64,000 nucleotides of DNA from Trichuris trichiura (taxonomy: Eukaryota > Nematoda > Enoplea > Trichinellida > Trichuridae): the NCBI GenBank assembly GCA_037903355.1, contig JBAJFE010000004.1, forward strand, positions 4,262,001 through 4,326,000, in the 5' to 3' direction. The translations under genes were made by a program, and so were the position numbers. Of this stretch, positions 24,901 to 34,000 are shown one piece after another; the stretch's first letter is position 1; each line of letters begins with the position of its first letter. The notes under the pieces are model-generated. The model was not told the DNA's origin, ran no database searches, and worked only from the letters and a program-made list of their open reading frames with translations.

Positions 24901-25703
24901 ACGCATTACGCGGCAATTGGCATTCTCAGTACCCCTTACCCTGGCTACTGTTGTACCAATGTAAGTAGTCACTTCCTGAAGTTCTTTATTCTTCATTACT
25001 TATCATACAGTTACCGAGTATTTACGAAGGAGGCGAAGTCATTTAACATACGAACCAAAAAGACTCCAGCACTTAACTAATGCTGTGGTTCCAACGGACG
25101 AATTAAGTGCCTCTCATTTGGGATAGGGCACACACAGTAACGCTGCCCACCGCTGTCTGTTTTTGGGAAGCTCATGCGGCGTACACCAATTTGTTGAAAG
25201 AGCTCGCGTGGCTTTGCTTTACTCCATTATATTAATAATTTAGCTTATGTGGTAAAAACAATTTGCATTTAGTCTAAACATTCGCCCTTTTCCGGTGAAG
25301 TCTGCAATGCAGGTTTACTCGAATGTTTGTTTACTTGCTGTCACTAAGAGGTATAAACTGGCATGAAAATTAACACATACTGAATTGGTGCAGATCAGAT
25401 AAACTGCCACAAAGGAAGCCCACATGAAGAAGGGGGTCGCTACCATAAAGACAAGAATTTTGTCGCTTTTCTGGAAATGTTTGGCCAGCCAGTGATTAGC
25501 AGTTAAAAAGGCAATGCCATACAGGGTGGTTGTAGGCGAAAAGTGAAAGTGCACTTACGATCTAGCGGCAGTTCCGACGGCTGAACAATGTTCAAGAGTA
25601 GAGTGACAAAGCGTTCAAACATAGTCTGCCTGCCACTTGACCAAATAGCTTCTTCTACAACTGTTTTCGATTTAGGAAATGGGACTTCAAAAGGACAGGA
25701 CAT
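814..25703 (-). CDS. Prominin-like gene A, complete, 17 exons, 806 aa
   Basis: Predicted five-pass plasma-membrane glycoprotein of the prominin (CD133) family; vertebrate members bind cholesterol and sit on membrane protrusions, but the role here is unknown. Exons from the 5' end (descending): 25703-25559, 24036-23957, 22661-22468, 22156-22036, 21976-21916, 16315-16191, 9302-9251, 9206-9130, 7038-6965, 6124-5972, 5910-5778, 5722-5580, 5530-5449, 4700-4164, 4119-3907, 1097-1008, 954-814. They total 2421 nt, a multiple of three, with every splice phase compatible. Family marks are VVQP-like NIVQPSELP in exon 1, KQYEI before TM1, TM4 ending GANVHYACRRLE, and TM5 NCWSVAVGLWCLL in the last exon. 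Length is close to vertebrate prominin-1 (about 865 aa). No signal peptide is visible. The model is by eye, so small exons could be misplaced; family assignment is firm. Confidence 0.85.
1008..1097 (-). CDS. Gene A exon 16
   Basis: 90 nt in all copies. CDELTYFVRSAFNSTCGNAF, the juxtamembrane cysteine-containing segment before TM5. Donor gtaagctg. Confidence 0.87.
1098..3906 (-). other. Gene A intron 15 (2.8 kb)
   Basis: Intron between exons 16 and 15. No recognisable element; short open frames on both strands look random. Confidence 0.7.
3907..4119 (-). CDS. Gene A exon 15
   Basis: 213 nt, phase 0 to 0, between ttgttcag and gtaagtac. Ends SVPTYTRHVDSA, aligning with SVPTYAKRINSV of gene B. 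Confidence 0.82.
4164..4700 (-). CDS. Gene A exon 14 (large loop-2 exon)
   Basis: 537 nt, 179 codons. Begins ITSVQALKRRKRLFSLL; contains LHRRFSEASSRLPF, PFSKLSGRLQ and LLPEQEEAWPYLAEYDTE. The last third differs strongly from B and C, making this the fastest-changing exon. Donor gtacgttc. Confidence 0.87.
4889..5167 (-). mobile_element. LTR-like insertion in gene A intron 13
   Basis: 279 bp starting TGTAGCAC and ending TCACA, flanked by tttct and tttat (4 of 5 match). On the minus strand it carries an AATAAAG signal near its 3' end (+ strand ctttatt at about 4930) and shares the ggttgaaccg end with the better-preserved copy at 37466-37664. Best read as a decayed solo LTR. Confidence 0.5.
5449..5530 (-). 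CDS. Gene A exon 13
   Basis: 82 nt in all copies. KCEQRKTIFVILNW, matching the conserved C-x-x-x-R loop-2 motif of prominins. Donor gtaagtac. Confidence 0.88.
5580..5722 (-). CDS. Gene A exon 12
   Basis: 143 nt (146 in B and C). Starts PFSNATNDYLRWLVNSSF with N-glycosylation sites; start of extracellular loop 2. Short introns (55 and 49 bp) flank it. Confidence 0.88.
5778..5910 (-). CDS. Gene A exon 11 (TM4)
   Basis: 133 nt in all copies. AYWTALLGSLVFLVLFTVGA is TM4, followed by NVHYACRRLEDVEG, the counterpart of GANVEKLICEP in vertebrate prominins. Donor gtaagc. Confidence 0.9.
5972..6124 (-). CDS. Gene A exon 10 (TM3)
   Basis: 153 nt in all copies. ACAVSFLLFGFAVLLLFVFG is TM3, then a cytosolic GPEGGRCHFRVSEKC segment. 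The 5' splice site is gtacac, weak; the 61-bp intron has a good acceptor (ttattttag). Confidence 0.85.
6125..6964 (-). other. Gene A intron 9
   Basis: 840-bp intron. Nothing recognisable apart from AT-rich sequence partly alignable to intron 9 of B and C. Confidence 0.6.
6965..7038 (-). CDS. Gene A exon 9
   Basis: 74 nt in all copies; ends AHIKEYNTYR just outside TM3, matching the prominin segment before the third membrane helix. Exit phase 2. Confidence 0.83.
7757..7871. repeat. 36-bp tandem repeat, about three copies
   Basis: The unit gaaaacaaaactataag followed by attaaatgttttttctaaa repeats with a 36-bp period (starts at 7763, 7799, 7835) with almost no mismatches, so the expansion is recent. 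It lies in gene A intron 8. Confidence 0.9.
9130..9206 (-). CDS. Gene A exon 8
   Basis: 77 nt in all copies. IGDLARRATGPLTAIRQLF; donor gtgagc in place of the gtaagt of B and C. Corresponds to the helical end of prominin loop 1. Confidence 0.83.
9251..9302 (-). CDS. Gene A exon 7
   Basis: 52 nt, identical length in A, B and C. LLRIVQEVQQTSPPTAS; donor gtatgtca. Followed by a 44-bp intron in all copies. Confidence 0.8.
11460..12525 (-). pseudogene. PLE1 inverted arm: RT C-terminus and GIY-YIG domain
   Basis: Minus-strand copy of the 3' half of the same element. The longest open piece (12478-11897) reads GDVSAIFRRGNENVFLEIL..., with FLDILIIRSQEGIKITVYLK and HHPRHIKTGILGRMADCALA. The GIY-YIG part follows (MRSLTRYRNAVNRLNGEPS). 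It lacks everything upstream of the catalytic box, so it was never autonomous. Confidence 0.82.
13331..13471 (+). mobile_element. Short poly-A retroposon inserted in PLE1
   Basis: 141 bp between perfect 13-bp direct repeats agatgaaacacta (13318-13330 and 13472-13484), ending in an A-rich tail then T-run. It contains ccgacccgacggcggcgcac, cttagcgctgatgacgggcc, a GGGCC...GGCTC hairpin and CGAAAG. It is the same family as the inverted pair at 38356-38831. It splits the Penelope frame between DETL and IRIGKKLGF. Confidence 0.75.
13836..14319. mobile_element. hAT MITE, copy 1, inside PLE1
   Basis: 484 bp with terminal inverted repeats CAGCCATTCTCAAC / GTTGAGAATGACTG and 8-bp target duplication ctctagtt / ctccagtt. 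Non-coding; internal poly-C tract at about 14227-14242. It has over 80% similarity by eye to the copy at 40600-41079. Confidence 0.88.
16191..16315 (-). CDS. Gene A exon 6
   Basis: 125 nt, acceptor ccatttag, donor gtaagtgt. Amphipathic segment with N-S-T and N-N-T sites and two cysteines around TQSNEYGPCG. The gene B counterpart has the same phase and cysteine spacing. Confidence 0.82.
17023..17192. mobile_element. pogo/Tigger-like MITE, copy 1
   Basis: 170 bp, TA target duplication, inverted ends CAGTAGAACCTCCGAAGTTG / CAACTTATGGAGGTTCTACTG-type. The interior is made of repeated GTTGACCA / GTCGACCA words. TA target and CAGTAGAACC ends fit the Tc1-mariner-pogo superfamily. Confidence 0.85.
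17239..18098. mobile_element. Terminal-inverted-repeat DNA element, about 860 bp
   Basis: Arms of about 50 bp: gggtcttgtatgttgtcttc with ccaccggaagttccggcggc at the left, and the reverse complement at 18047-18098 (ttgaagttgccgccgcaac, ccggtggggaggcaacatac). The interior is clearly GC-richer than the surrounding intron. No transposase motif is seen; it is a non-autonomous DNA transposon of undetermined superfamily. Confidence 0.72.
18367..18540. mobile_element. Fold-back element in gene A intron 5
   Basis: Near-perfect inverted arms 18405-18454 and 18491-18541 (gttttatgggcaaatagaaa and complement). Direct repeats ctacttttcatatc at 18353-18366 and 18541-18554 bracket it and look like a 14-bp target duplication. 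Confidence 0.75.
18780..19817 (-). pseudogene. Penelope-like element fragment (PLE2)
   Basis: Minus strand. RT catalytic region RLFKRYADEIFVIMNDG (near 19640-19690), then LIIHTNKGLKTRVYRKSAHT and SSHHPRSVMRGILSGVFDSA (19160-19440), then GIY-YIG piece GSVYAVESACSAVCIGETGY (about 18930-19000). It is a different lineage from PLE1. Several frameshifts; a half-unit of the fold-back family found at 57263-57477 sits within it at about 19533-19620. Confidence 0.8.
19820..20005. mobile_element. pogo/Tigger-like MITE, copy 2
   Basis: 186 bp, same family as the copy at 17023-17192, with one extra GTTGACCACC-type unit. It is inserted in a TA-rich microsatellite (TA dinucleotides at 19812-19819 and 20006-20028) beside the Penelope fragment. 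Confidence 0.87.
20006..20028. repeat. (TA)n microsatellite
   Basis: About eleven TA units immediately right of MITE copy 2; the insertion probably landed within this run. Confidence 0.9.
20398..20622. mobile_element. Fold-back element family FB2, copy 1
   Basis: Arms 20398-20453 and 20562-20622 are inverted copies (ctacggctttttccgttttt, ggtggtctctgtaattaaac). The same arms recur at 45721-45925 in gene B intron 5. Confidence 0.75.
21916..21976 (-). CDS. Gene A exon 5
   Basis: 61 nt; VVDRLVTTDFNLFVKTLKNA. The VTTDFN core is shared with gene B (RLVTTDFNFW). Exit phase 1, as in B. Confidence 0.82.
22036..22156 (-). CDS. Gene A exon 4
   Basis: Start of extracellular loop 1: VLGVYTVTSSLSMDSVTSE and following helical sequence with N-I-S and N-Y-S sites. 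Acceptor attcttag, donor gtaagggc. A 59-bp intron follows. Confidence 0.84.
22468..22661 (-). CDS. Gene A exon 3 (TM1 and TM2)
   Basis: 194 nt, same length as gene B exon 3. Starts AKQYEIPIAITALLPF (TM1), then a short charged cytosolic loop DSDEDKIEARKKLR, then TM2 ending FLFFSATIL. The YEI start and TM1-loop-TM2 spacing are typical of prominins, though the CCRCC-type cysteine cluster is reduced. Donor gtaagtgc. Confidence 0.88.
23181..23493 (+). mobile_element. Solo LTR, 313 bp
   Basis: Starts TGTGACG and ends TACTACA with a perfect 5-bp target duplication ccatt (23176-23180 and 23494-23498). It contains a TATA box (tatataag, 23390-23397) and a poly-A signal AATAAA (23440-23445). It is much richer in G+C than the host intron. 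TG...CA ends and a 5-bp duplication fit Ty3- or BEL-type retrotransposons. Confidence 0.88.
23525..23880. mobile_element. Fold-back repeat FB3, copy 1
   Basis: Long inverted repeat. Arms contain gcatcttctagataaggaat and its complement attccttatctagaagatgc, and the ends share the gatttcgacct / aggtcgaaa words. Related sequence is at 37960-38335, 53940-54320 and 60160-60480. Confidence 0.75.
23957..24036 (-). CDS. Gene A exon 2
   Basis: 80 nt between ctttcag and gtaagtac. Encodes VINVTFTKQNNLSIEPKG and more, extracellular, with an N-L-S glycosylation site. Matches gene B exon 2 in length and phase. Confidence 0.85.
24037..25558 (-). other. Gene A intron 1
   Basis: 1.5 kb. Partly alignable to gene B intron 1 (49386-50913), including a conserved acagataccta / ccaaaatg block, but no separate feature is supported. 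Confidence 0.6.
25559..25703 (-). CDS. Gene A exon 1 (N-terminus)
   Basis: 48 codons plus 1 nt. Start ATG at 25703-25701 in context gagaaaaATG; an in-frame TGA (25751-25749) upstream excludes a longer reading frame without splicing. Contains FERFVTLLLNIVQPSELP, matching the prominin VVQP motif. Donor gtaagtgc. No hydrophobic signal sequence. Confidence 0.85.
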
Positions 25704-25786
25704 TTTTCTCTTGTGACTGTTCAAGCGGTGGTCCGAAAGCGAATGCGTTCAAATTGCAACGAGAGCCGTTGCGTTTTCTGCGCCTG

Positions 25787-25873
25787 TTTAAAACAGTACA
25801 GTGTCGTTATGCAAGCATGGCAGCTTGTTCGGGTGAAAGTCAAAACAATTTAAAGTTTAAAGTGCCAGTACAT
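25787..25873 (-). promoter_or_regulatory. Conserved block upstream of gene A, possible core promoter/5' UTR
   Basis: About 85-170 bp upstream of the gene A ATG. It shares order and words with 51157-51250 upstream of gene B: ttttaaaac, gtcgttatg, ttgttcg, gcgaaag/gtgaaag and a tttaaagtttaaagtgc stretch. Conservation above the neighbouring spacer suggests promoter or leader function. No transcription start can be read from sequence alone. Confidence 0.3.
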
Positions 25874-27919
25874 TAAAAACAAAGATTTTCAACCGCGTTG
25901 TTTAGGTTACAAACAATAACTCGAACAACTCATTGCGGTCAAAAAACCTTGTTTTTATGGCCAAAAATAGTGGATGTTCAGAAATTGGCAAAATTGGGAT
26001 ACTCAACAACCAAACAGCATTGCGGTGGCTCCGGTTGTACGATCGGATCAAAAGCAGATGGACGAAGGAAACCCATAAGGTCTTCTAAAGTACATACAAC
26101 ATGGCTGGGCACAAGCTTTACCCATTAAGCTTGAAATATGACAAATTCAACTAGCCATAACCTAATCTTCATCAGCATTCTTTAGCACAAGTCAGCGCTT
26201 CGTCAACCTTTAGTCTGATATTCACCTGCGTAGTTACTATTTCTTATTAGGAGACATTACAAACTTAGACGGAGGTTAAAAATGACCATGCAAAAAACCA
26301 ACTTTCGTTCTGCCAACGACCGTTAAGCCAGTTCCCCTTTTCAATTTGTTCCGGGCAAAACATCTGCAAAAGGTTAGAAACAAAAATTAGCGCACTTTAT
26401 CTGTTTACCGTTTTGCCAACTGAATTTGTGAGAATCCTTTTTCATAATACAATATGGGATCAGCCGCGTCAATCTGCTGAACAGAATTTACGGTCTGGGA
26501 GTTACTCGTTGACAACTAAGTTCTAAGGTCGTAACAAACGCTAGGTAATCTCGACCGCTTTTACAGAGGAAAACATTACTTTTTCGAAGAAAAAATGGGT
26601 CTTAATTCTTGCGCGAAAAGTTTTCCTCGAAACATGTCAAAACAATGGTACTCGACCGCAGAATGCAACTACTGTATTATGAGTATTTTCATCAGTGAAC
26701 GGAAACCGCTCAAAGGCAAAGAGAAAAGAATTTTAAGTCGCTCATTAGAACGAAACAGAACTTTATTTGATAAGTTGTAGCCGCCAGCAAAACATGCACA
26801 CTCGAATAGAAATGTTCTTACGATTAGCAATAATTAATTAGCACTGACAGTAAGTTCTACTAAATCATTTTCGTTAACTTTAAAGATGTAAATATTAATA
26901 GACAGATAAACGAAAGCGATGCGAATTTTAGACAGAAAATGCTAGCGCAAAACGTAGTGGCGAATACAGTAACAGTGAACAGCGATGTTCATGTATTATT
27001 AGCCAACGTGTAGAGCCAGCGTTAAGAAGAAAAATGGCAAAATATACATGCCGCTTTCAAAATATATGAGACGTAAAATAAAATAGCAAATAAAGAAAGT
27101 CGTCTCCATTTTACTGAACGCGTTACTTCTCTTTGAATTGTAAAGAACGTGCCGAATCTCTGTTGATCAGTATCAGCTGTGTTTATACCAGTGTTTCACA
27201 ACGTGGGCCCTGGAGGATAATGCGGCAGGACCTTGTCCGAATCAACGGTGGGCCCTGACAAGGCCTAGGGGGCCCTGGGGCAAGAAAGGTTGAGAAACTA
27301 TGGTTTATACGAACAGTATGCAACAGAACGTTGACTTAAAAAGTATCGCACCAACTGCTCAGATAGGCAGAAGTTGCTTTTCTCAAGGCACTCAAAAATT
27401 TCCCAATAGCATAAATCGCGAGGTACCTAAACATGGCCAAAATAGCTGATATCACGTGGGTAATGCGGAAAATGCGAACATACGCGATCTGGTTGGCAGA
27501 AAGTCAACGCCTCCCCGTTCTGCTGCAAGCTACTTACTGGGATCCATTCTTGGATGCACACTAATTCGAATGAACGAATAGGAAGAACAAACGTTAAGGC
27601 TTTGACTTTTACGGTAGCGTCCATTTGCATAAACTTAGGTGCTCCGGAGTTTTCAGATTCATTCCGAAAGCTCAGGAGCACAAAAGAGGTCACAAATGGG
27701 GTCTGCCGTAAAAATAAAAACCTAACACGAATTTGAGGACCAGTTACAAAACGTTACATATTCAAAGAACAAGCATTAAACAAGATTAAGTCACCAACAG
27801 CAATTGGGTCAGCGAAGCAACGCGAGTGAAATGGAAAGGATCCGTTTACTTTACGACAAAGTCAACTAAACATAAGTGTTCAGGCTAGAACAAAGCGGGA
27901 CATTCCGCAATGTCCGAAG
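25874..27919. other. Spacer between genes A and B
   Basis: No gene recognised. A small hAT MITE at 27189-27302 is the only clear element. No candidate poly-A site for gene B could be chosen with confidence. Confidence 0.6.
27189..27302. mobile_element. Short hAT MITE, copy 3
   Basis: 114 bp; ends CAGTGTTTCACAACG and AGGTTGAGAAACTATG; perfect 8-bp target duplication gtttatac (27181-27188 and 27303-27310). The GGGCCCTG-rich interior matches the ends of the large hAT transposon at 30586-33927, its likely source family. Confidence 0.88.
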
Positions 27920-28054
27920 TCACTTGTCACTTTTATTGCCTGCGCTATCCTTCTGAGCCTGCGTGTCGAGCATCAGCTTACAAAGTGGTCTACTGAAACT
28001 GACCGCAAAAATTGCAAGTAAACACCACAACCCAATGGCGACATTCCAACAATT
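27920..28054 (-). CDS. Gene B exon 17 (TM5, C-terminus)
   Basis: 135 nt, TGA at 27922-27920. NCWNVAIGLWCLLAIFAVSF is TM5; tail ends DSAGNKSDK. Confidence 0.88.
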   Translation of the reverse strand, partial: NCWNVAIGLWCLLAIFAVSFSRPLCKLMLDTQAQKDSAGNKSDK

Positions 28055-31000
28055 CTGAAAAATACGATAAGAATAGATAATAAGAGCGATGCAAAAATGT
28101 CAAATGTAAAATAACTTACTATTTTGTTGACTGTATTTTCGCAGGTGGAATTGTACGCGCGTCTGATAAAATAAGTCAACTTGTCGCATTGGAGAATATC
28201 ATTTTCAAACTAAAATATAGTTAAGTAAAAAGTGGTGCCGCCAATGACCGCACTTCAAATGAGAATGTGAACGAAGCAGCTTGATAAAGTTAAAATGCGA
28301 AAAAGTTTAAATTCATAAAATGTATGGATTGCAACTTGTTTACAAACAAAGAAGTATAAAATTTATGAAATATTTTAAAAGGCTTGAAATAATTCTTTTG
28401 TTTTTATCAGCATACATAGCTAAACATTGCTTCTTATTCTCTGGGAACAAAAAAGTTTTTCCACATGCTTCTTAGTGCGAATTCTTTCACAGAAAACCGA
28501 TTTGCTACATTTTAACAGGAATGCTTCAAAGTTGCTTTTATAAAATTCAGAACAGGCTGCAGGGTTTATGTTCGGACAACAAGGGAAAGGAAGAAGCTGT
28601 TTCCAACGCAGAAGCCTGAATGTTTGAATATTTCTGTATCCATCAGCTGGATAAGTGCAATAACATGTGGTGGCAAAGCAGTTGACTTACAACCCATACG
28701 TCCCCTCGTCACTAACTCCTATTCACTAAACAATTAGCTGACTTTCAGTTTCAAGGTGACAGAGCTGCCTTAAAGCACTGCGTGAACACTGCACAGTTTA
28801 TCAGCGTTCTTAAACTGCTGTAGATAGCTGGGAAGTACGTGAAGTGTTGGCCGTTTAAGACGAGTAAATTGCAAAATGGAGACGGGTCCCCGTGCTTTGC
28901 ATTTTATTTAATATGCGAGGAAAGTGAAAGCACATTTCAGACGGTCACAATCGTTGACTGATGAACTATTATGCGTTCGAAAGAATTTGTTCCTAGCACT
29001 AGAAAGTTAATACCTGAAATTCAATTTGCGAAATAAAATGTGGTTATAAACAGAGTCAAAAAGCGCAGCAGTTTTAGCAGTTGATAAATTATCTGAACGT
29101 GTTCCCATTTCCGAAGTACCCATGAGCCCAATAGTAAGGATAATAGACATTTTACAATACTTCGCTTAGGCAAAATTTTTTTTCTAGGCAGCCATAACGC
29201 GTTGAGCAATAGATATGCCAAAGATACTATCAACTAACATCATCTACTGACAGGTGGCTTCAGAAGAATTATAACTTTCCATGACTCGTAAAAGTAATTC
29301 TGACCTTTTAGTTACAGCTTCTCAAACCTAGCTTGAGAATATCATTGATGACACGTAGTTGTGCTCAGAAGATTTCAGGCCAGAGTTTACCATCAAGACA
29401 CGTCTGTACTACAGGAAAAATGCATTATGGGAACTATTAACAGAAATGCATGCAATACGTAGAATGAATGGAAAACAGTTGTTGAAAACCACCTAAGTTT
29501 AAGCCAATTCTTCACGCACTGACTACACGATGGAAATCTACTTACCACAGAGTTTATACGTTTCGCGTAGGTGGGTACGCTGGCCAAAATTTTCATTTTT
29601 GAAGCGTTCAAAAATTCAGATTTCTTACAAATTTCTATTAGCGGAGCACTTTTCACGATCAATTCACCGAAAAAGTATTTGTGCGTGTTACTATTGGTTT
29701 GACCGCAGCTCGGGTGCGTTGAAGTTTTCGAAAGCCCTTTCTCGCGTTCTTCTGCCTAAAGGAAACGTTACAGATAGGAAAATTGCGCGCAAAAGTTACT
29801 TTGCAGGAAATCAGTTTCTCATATTTGTCTTTACATTCCTTAGCGTCTAGTAATATTTGGCTCCAATTCAGTCCTGGTAAGGACCTACGGAACTTTTGCC
29901 CTTCGCCCAATCGCTGTCTGTTTTCCACCAGAAGATGCGTATCTTCAATTTCGTATTCAGCAAAATGAGGCCATGCTGTTTCTTGTTCAGGCAGTAATTG
30001 CTTCGATTTTATAGCAGTTGACTCAATCCATTCGGCCGTTTCAAGTTTTCTTTCATGCAACTTTCCTAGTAGTTTCAAGAACGGCAAATATTTAGTTGCT
30101 CTTAACGCTATAGGATTTCTAGGCTGCAGGCGATGTGAGACCAAGGCAACTTGTGATGACGATATGCGTCTTCTGAAGGGAAGTTGATCGGACGCACCAA
30201 AAAATCGTTGCAATAATTCATCGCCCTCATACGGTACAACGTAAGGACTGTCTATCACTGCTCCTAATAGTCGCTGCCTTAAGCGCGGTAAATTAGATAG
30301 TTTTCGTCTACGCCGTGGGCGATGTAAGTCGAGCTGTTCTTGGATTGACGTATTCTAAAATTTCCGAACTGCACACAGTGTTGCAAGACCCGCTAAAAAC
30401 TATATTGAAAAAAATTATACTTAACATTACAAATGCTAACATTTATTAATTGTAATAGACGTTTAGTATTGAAGGAAAATGTAACGCAGGAAAGCGCCAC
30501 AGCCTCCACATTCTATGATAATGGACTGCACAAACACATTTTGACAAAAAAACATTTTTCGGTAACCCACAAAGTCCTTCTAGAACAGTGTTTCGCAACG
30601 TGAGCCCTGGGGCCCCCTGGAAGATAATGCGGCAGGAGATTGCCCCAATCAACAGTTCAGCGTAATACGTAGCGTAGGAAAGTAATGCGGTGAGCCTATT
30701 TGTCACTAATGGGAAGGCGTTGACAGCCCAACGGAAAATGTTCCATTGCAAAGTCAGGACGCGTTCACGTTATCTTTCTTCTCTAGGAGCCAATGAAAAA
30801 CATGGTTTTACATTCCCTCCTGCCCGGTATGCTTCTAAAAAGTCTCTGTGCATGGCGTGCTTCTAAAAAGCCCTTGGCCTTTCGGTAGGGAGCAGTTCCC
30901 AGAAATGAGTTCCATCTGCACACCCTTCTATCAACCCATAAAAGCTTGTTATTCTATTCCTTCTCGTGCAGTGCAAACAAGCGCCGTGCCCTTCAGTTTT

Positions 31001-34000
31001 TGCGAACGGAACTTCAGAACAACTTATTCCATCCGACCATTCGTAACACAATAGCAGCCGGTAATATATTCCCGTACATACGACTCTTCCGTCGCACATT
31101 CTCCACTTTTTCCCTCGACGCATAGAAGCGTACCCTTCCATTCCTTCCTCCCTGGTATGCGCTGAACAAACAGCATTTATAGTGGTCCTTTTCTATTATT
31201 CACGCGGACTCTAGGCGGCGCGACAGGAGCAGCCAAAGCAAGAAAGCTGTGGGCACTAACAGACAAGGTCTTCTGTCCAAGTGAGAACGTGCGTTAGTCA
31301 GTCGTCTCGGTCTTTCGTTCCTCCGTTGAACTGCTGGTGTTAGTTGCTGCACTCGACTGCCGAAGTGATCATTTTGTGCTGACCGTCTGCTACAGTATTC
31401 GCCCTTCGTCACAGGCTCACGTAAGTGAAATCGTTTGTACAACATTATCAAAAATGCAATAGAAGGGAACGGGGGTACCTGGTAAGTAGGCGCCGTTGCT
31501 GAGGTTGTAATTTGAAAGCAATTATCGGTTCTATTCCTAAGGAAGTATAGTAGACGAAACAGGAGTTGCGCACCACCAAATGCAAGGAAAGAAGTCTAGA
31601 AAAACGGACCCTTGGTGGTCATTTCACGTTTGCTACCGTAACAGTATTAGTATTGGCTAAGGAACTGCAATTGCAGTGCGCTCGATTCGCCATTTGGAAG
31701 AAATAAGATTTTACAGATTGAACCATGTCAGAAAGCAAGAAAAAGTGCAGGCATTACAATGCTGAATATCTTAAGTATGGTTTCGTTGCGTCGCCTGGTA
31801 ACATGCAGGCTCCGATGTGTGTTATGTGAGAGGAAGTTTTCAAATAAGTCGATGAGACCCTGTAAGATCGTGAAACATCTATACAATACCCATCCAGATA
31901 AAGCCAACAAGAATCTGGCGTATTTTCAATCGCTCCACGGAAGATTTTTCAAGCACCCCAGATTGGAAACATCGCTTCCATCGACGTCGAGAACGCGAGA
32001 GCACGATGGCCTTCTTGCGTCATATAATCTTTCTTTGCTGATCGCGAAAAGCGGTAAAGCGCATACCATCGGAGAAAAATTTCTGATTCCAGTAATAAGC
32101 GAAGTGCTTAACACAGTATTACATATACTTGCTGCAGACGTAATTAAGGTCTCCCTCAGTAACGACACTGTCTAGCGTCGTACCGATGATATGGCTGCGG
32201 GTGTAGAGCAAACGCTGTGCGAGTTTCTAAAAACCACGCAATTCTCACTACAACTTGACGAGTCCATTCTATCCGGCAATGAGGCTCTCCTTTTGGCCTA
32301 TGTATGATTCATAAAAGCGGAGCAAGTGGTTCAGGAAATGCTTTTCGCGAAGGAATTGATAACTGACACGAGAGGGGAATCGATTCTCCTCGTCCTAAAA
32401 GACTTCTATGAGGAAAAGGAAATACCGCTTTCGAATATAACCGCAGTAGCCACTGATGGAGCGCCGGCGATGACGGGAAGGCAGCGTGGCTTCATTGCGC
32501 ATTTAAAACAAATCGTGCCGGATATCGTCGCGGTTCACTGTGTGATCTACAGAGAACATTTGGCAGCAAAGGGTCTCAGCAATCGGCTGAGTTCTTCGTT
32601 ACGGTTAGTAATAAATGCGATCAACAAAATCAAGAGCAATCCGCTCAATGACAGGTTGTTCAGACAGTTGTCCGAGGAAAGCGACGCAGAATACAAGCGT
32701 CTGCTCCTGCACATCGAGGTGCGATGGCTTTCAAAAAGCGCCTGTCTTACGCGGTTTTATTGCCTTTTCGAAGCGATCTTAAAATGTTTCGCTTCCCATG
32801 ACAATGCCTTGTGTAAAAACCTGAAGAGACGTGAGTCCGACATAGCCTACTTAGCAGATTTGTATTTTAACTTCAATGAAATGAATCTTCTCCAGGGAAA
32901 CGAACTTAATCTAATCACGACAAGAGCCGCTGTTTGCGGCTTCGTTAGGAGAAACTCCCTTTGTTCAGGCGTAATTTGGCGCGTAGAGAGCTAGGCCAGT
33001 TTCCAAACCTTTGCGCCTTGCAAAAAAAGGTGGAGATCAATGATGACGATGTCGAAACCTACTACCAGCACCTAGATCTGCTGCACCATGATCTTTCCGC
33101 ACGGTATGAGGATATTCTTGGCATGGAAGTGCCAAGCTGGGTAATTGACCCCACTTCGGCCGCGGAGCTAGAACTACAGGAAGAACTCGTGGAACTGCAG
33201 ACGAACGCAGAGTTGAAGGTGAAATTTTTAAAGAATGGCTACCAAGCCTTCTGGCTCCAACGAGGCATTGCTGAATCATACCCAGGCCTATGGAACATCG
33301 CGCGCAAATTGCTGCTCGCCTTTCCTTCGACATACCTGGCCGAAAGGGGGTTTAGCGTGGTCGCGGACCTCCTGACGAAAAAGAGAAACCGATTGCAAAT
33401 AGCAAAGCGAGGAGACCTGTGACTGCGCCTCACTAATTTCAAGCTGAATGTCCAGAAGTTGTTCCGTCGCGGCAAATCCAGCCGTCGCATTAGCCATTTG
33501 CTTATTCAGCGATATGCAGAGGAGCCATAAAGCTATATATAGAAATTGCATTGCCTCTTCTCCATGAACGCAGTCCAAGCTCTTGCGAACGGTAGTAAAG
33601 GCAGAAAACGGATACGACAAGTGCCGGCAACTTTTCCGCAGCGGAAGAAACACCAGTCAACGTTGCAGGTGCTGAGTGAAGATCAGGTGAACTACAAGCA
33701 TGCGCTTTTCGCTTGACCGCGGCGGATCGTCAAACATCACCATAAGGTCGCTACACGAGATCAACGGGCGCCTGCCATGCGTCCAGTCCGTGTTGGAGTA
33801 TAAAGGACCAATCAGCGTCGGCCAAACCGTCCTGCGCCATCTGGGAGCACTGGCGAGGCCAACGGGCCCTGGTGGGCTCTGACAAGGCCTAAGGGGGCTC
33901 TGGAGCCAAAAACGTTGCGAATCTATGTTCTAGAACATAGTTTCTTAACGTTTTTTGTCCCAGAGCCCCCTAGGCCTTGTCAGGGCCCACCAGGGCCCAC

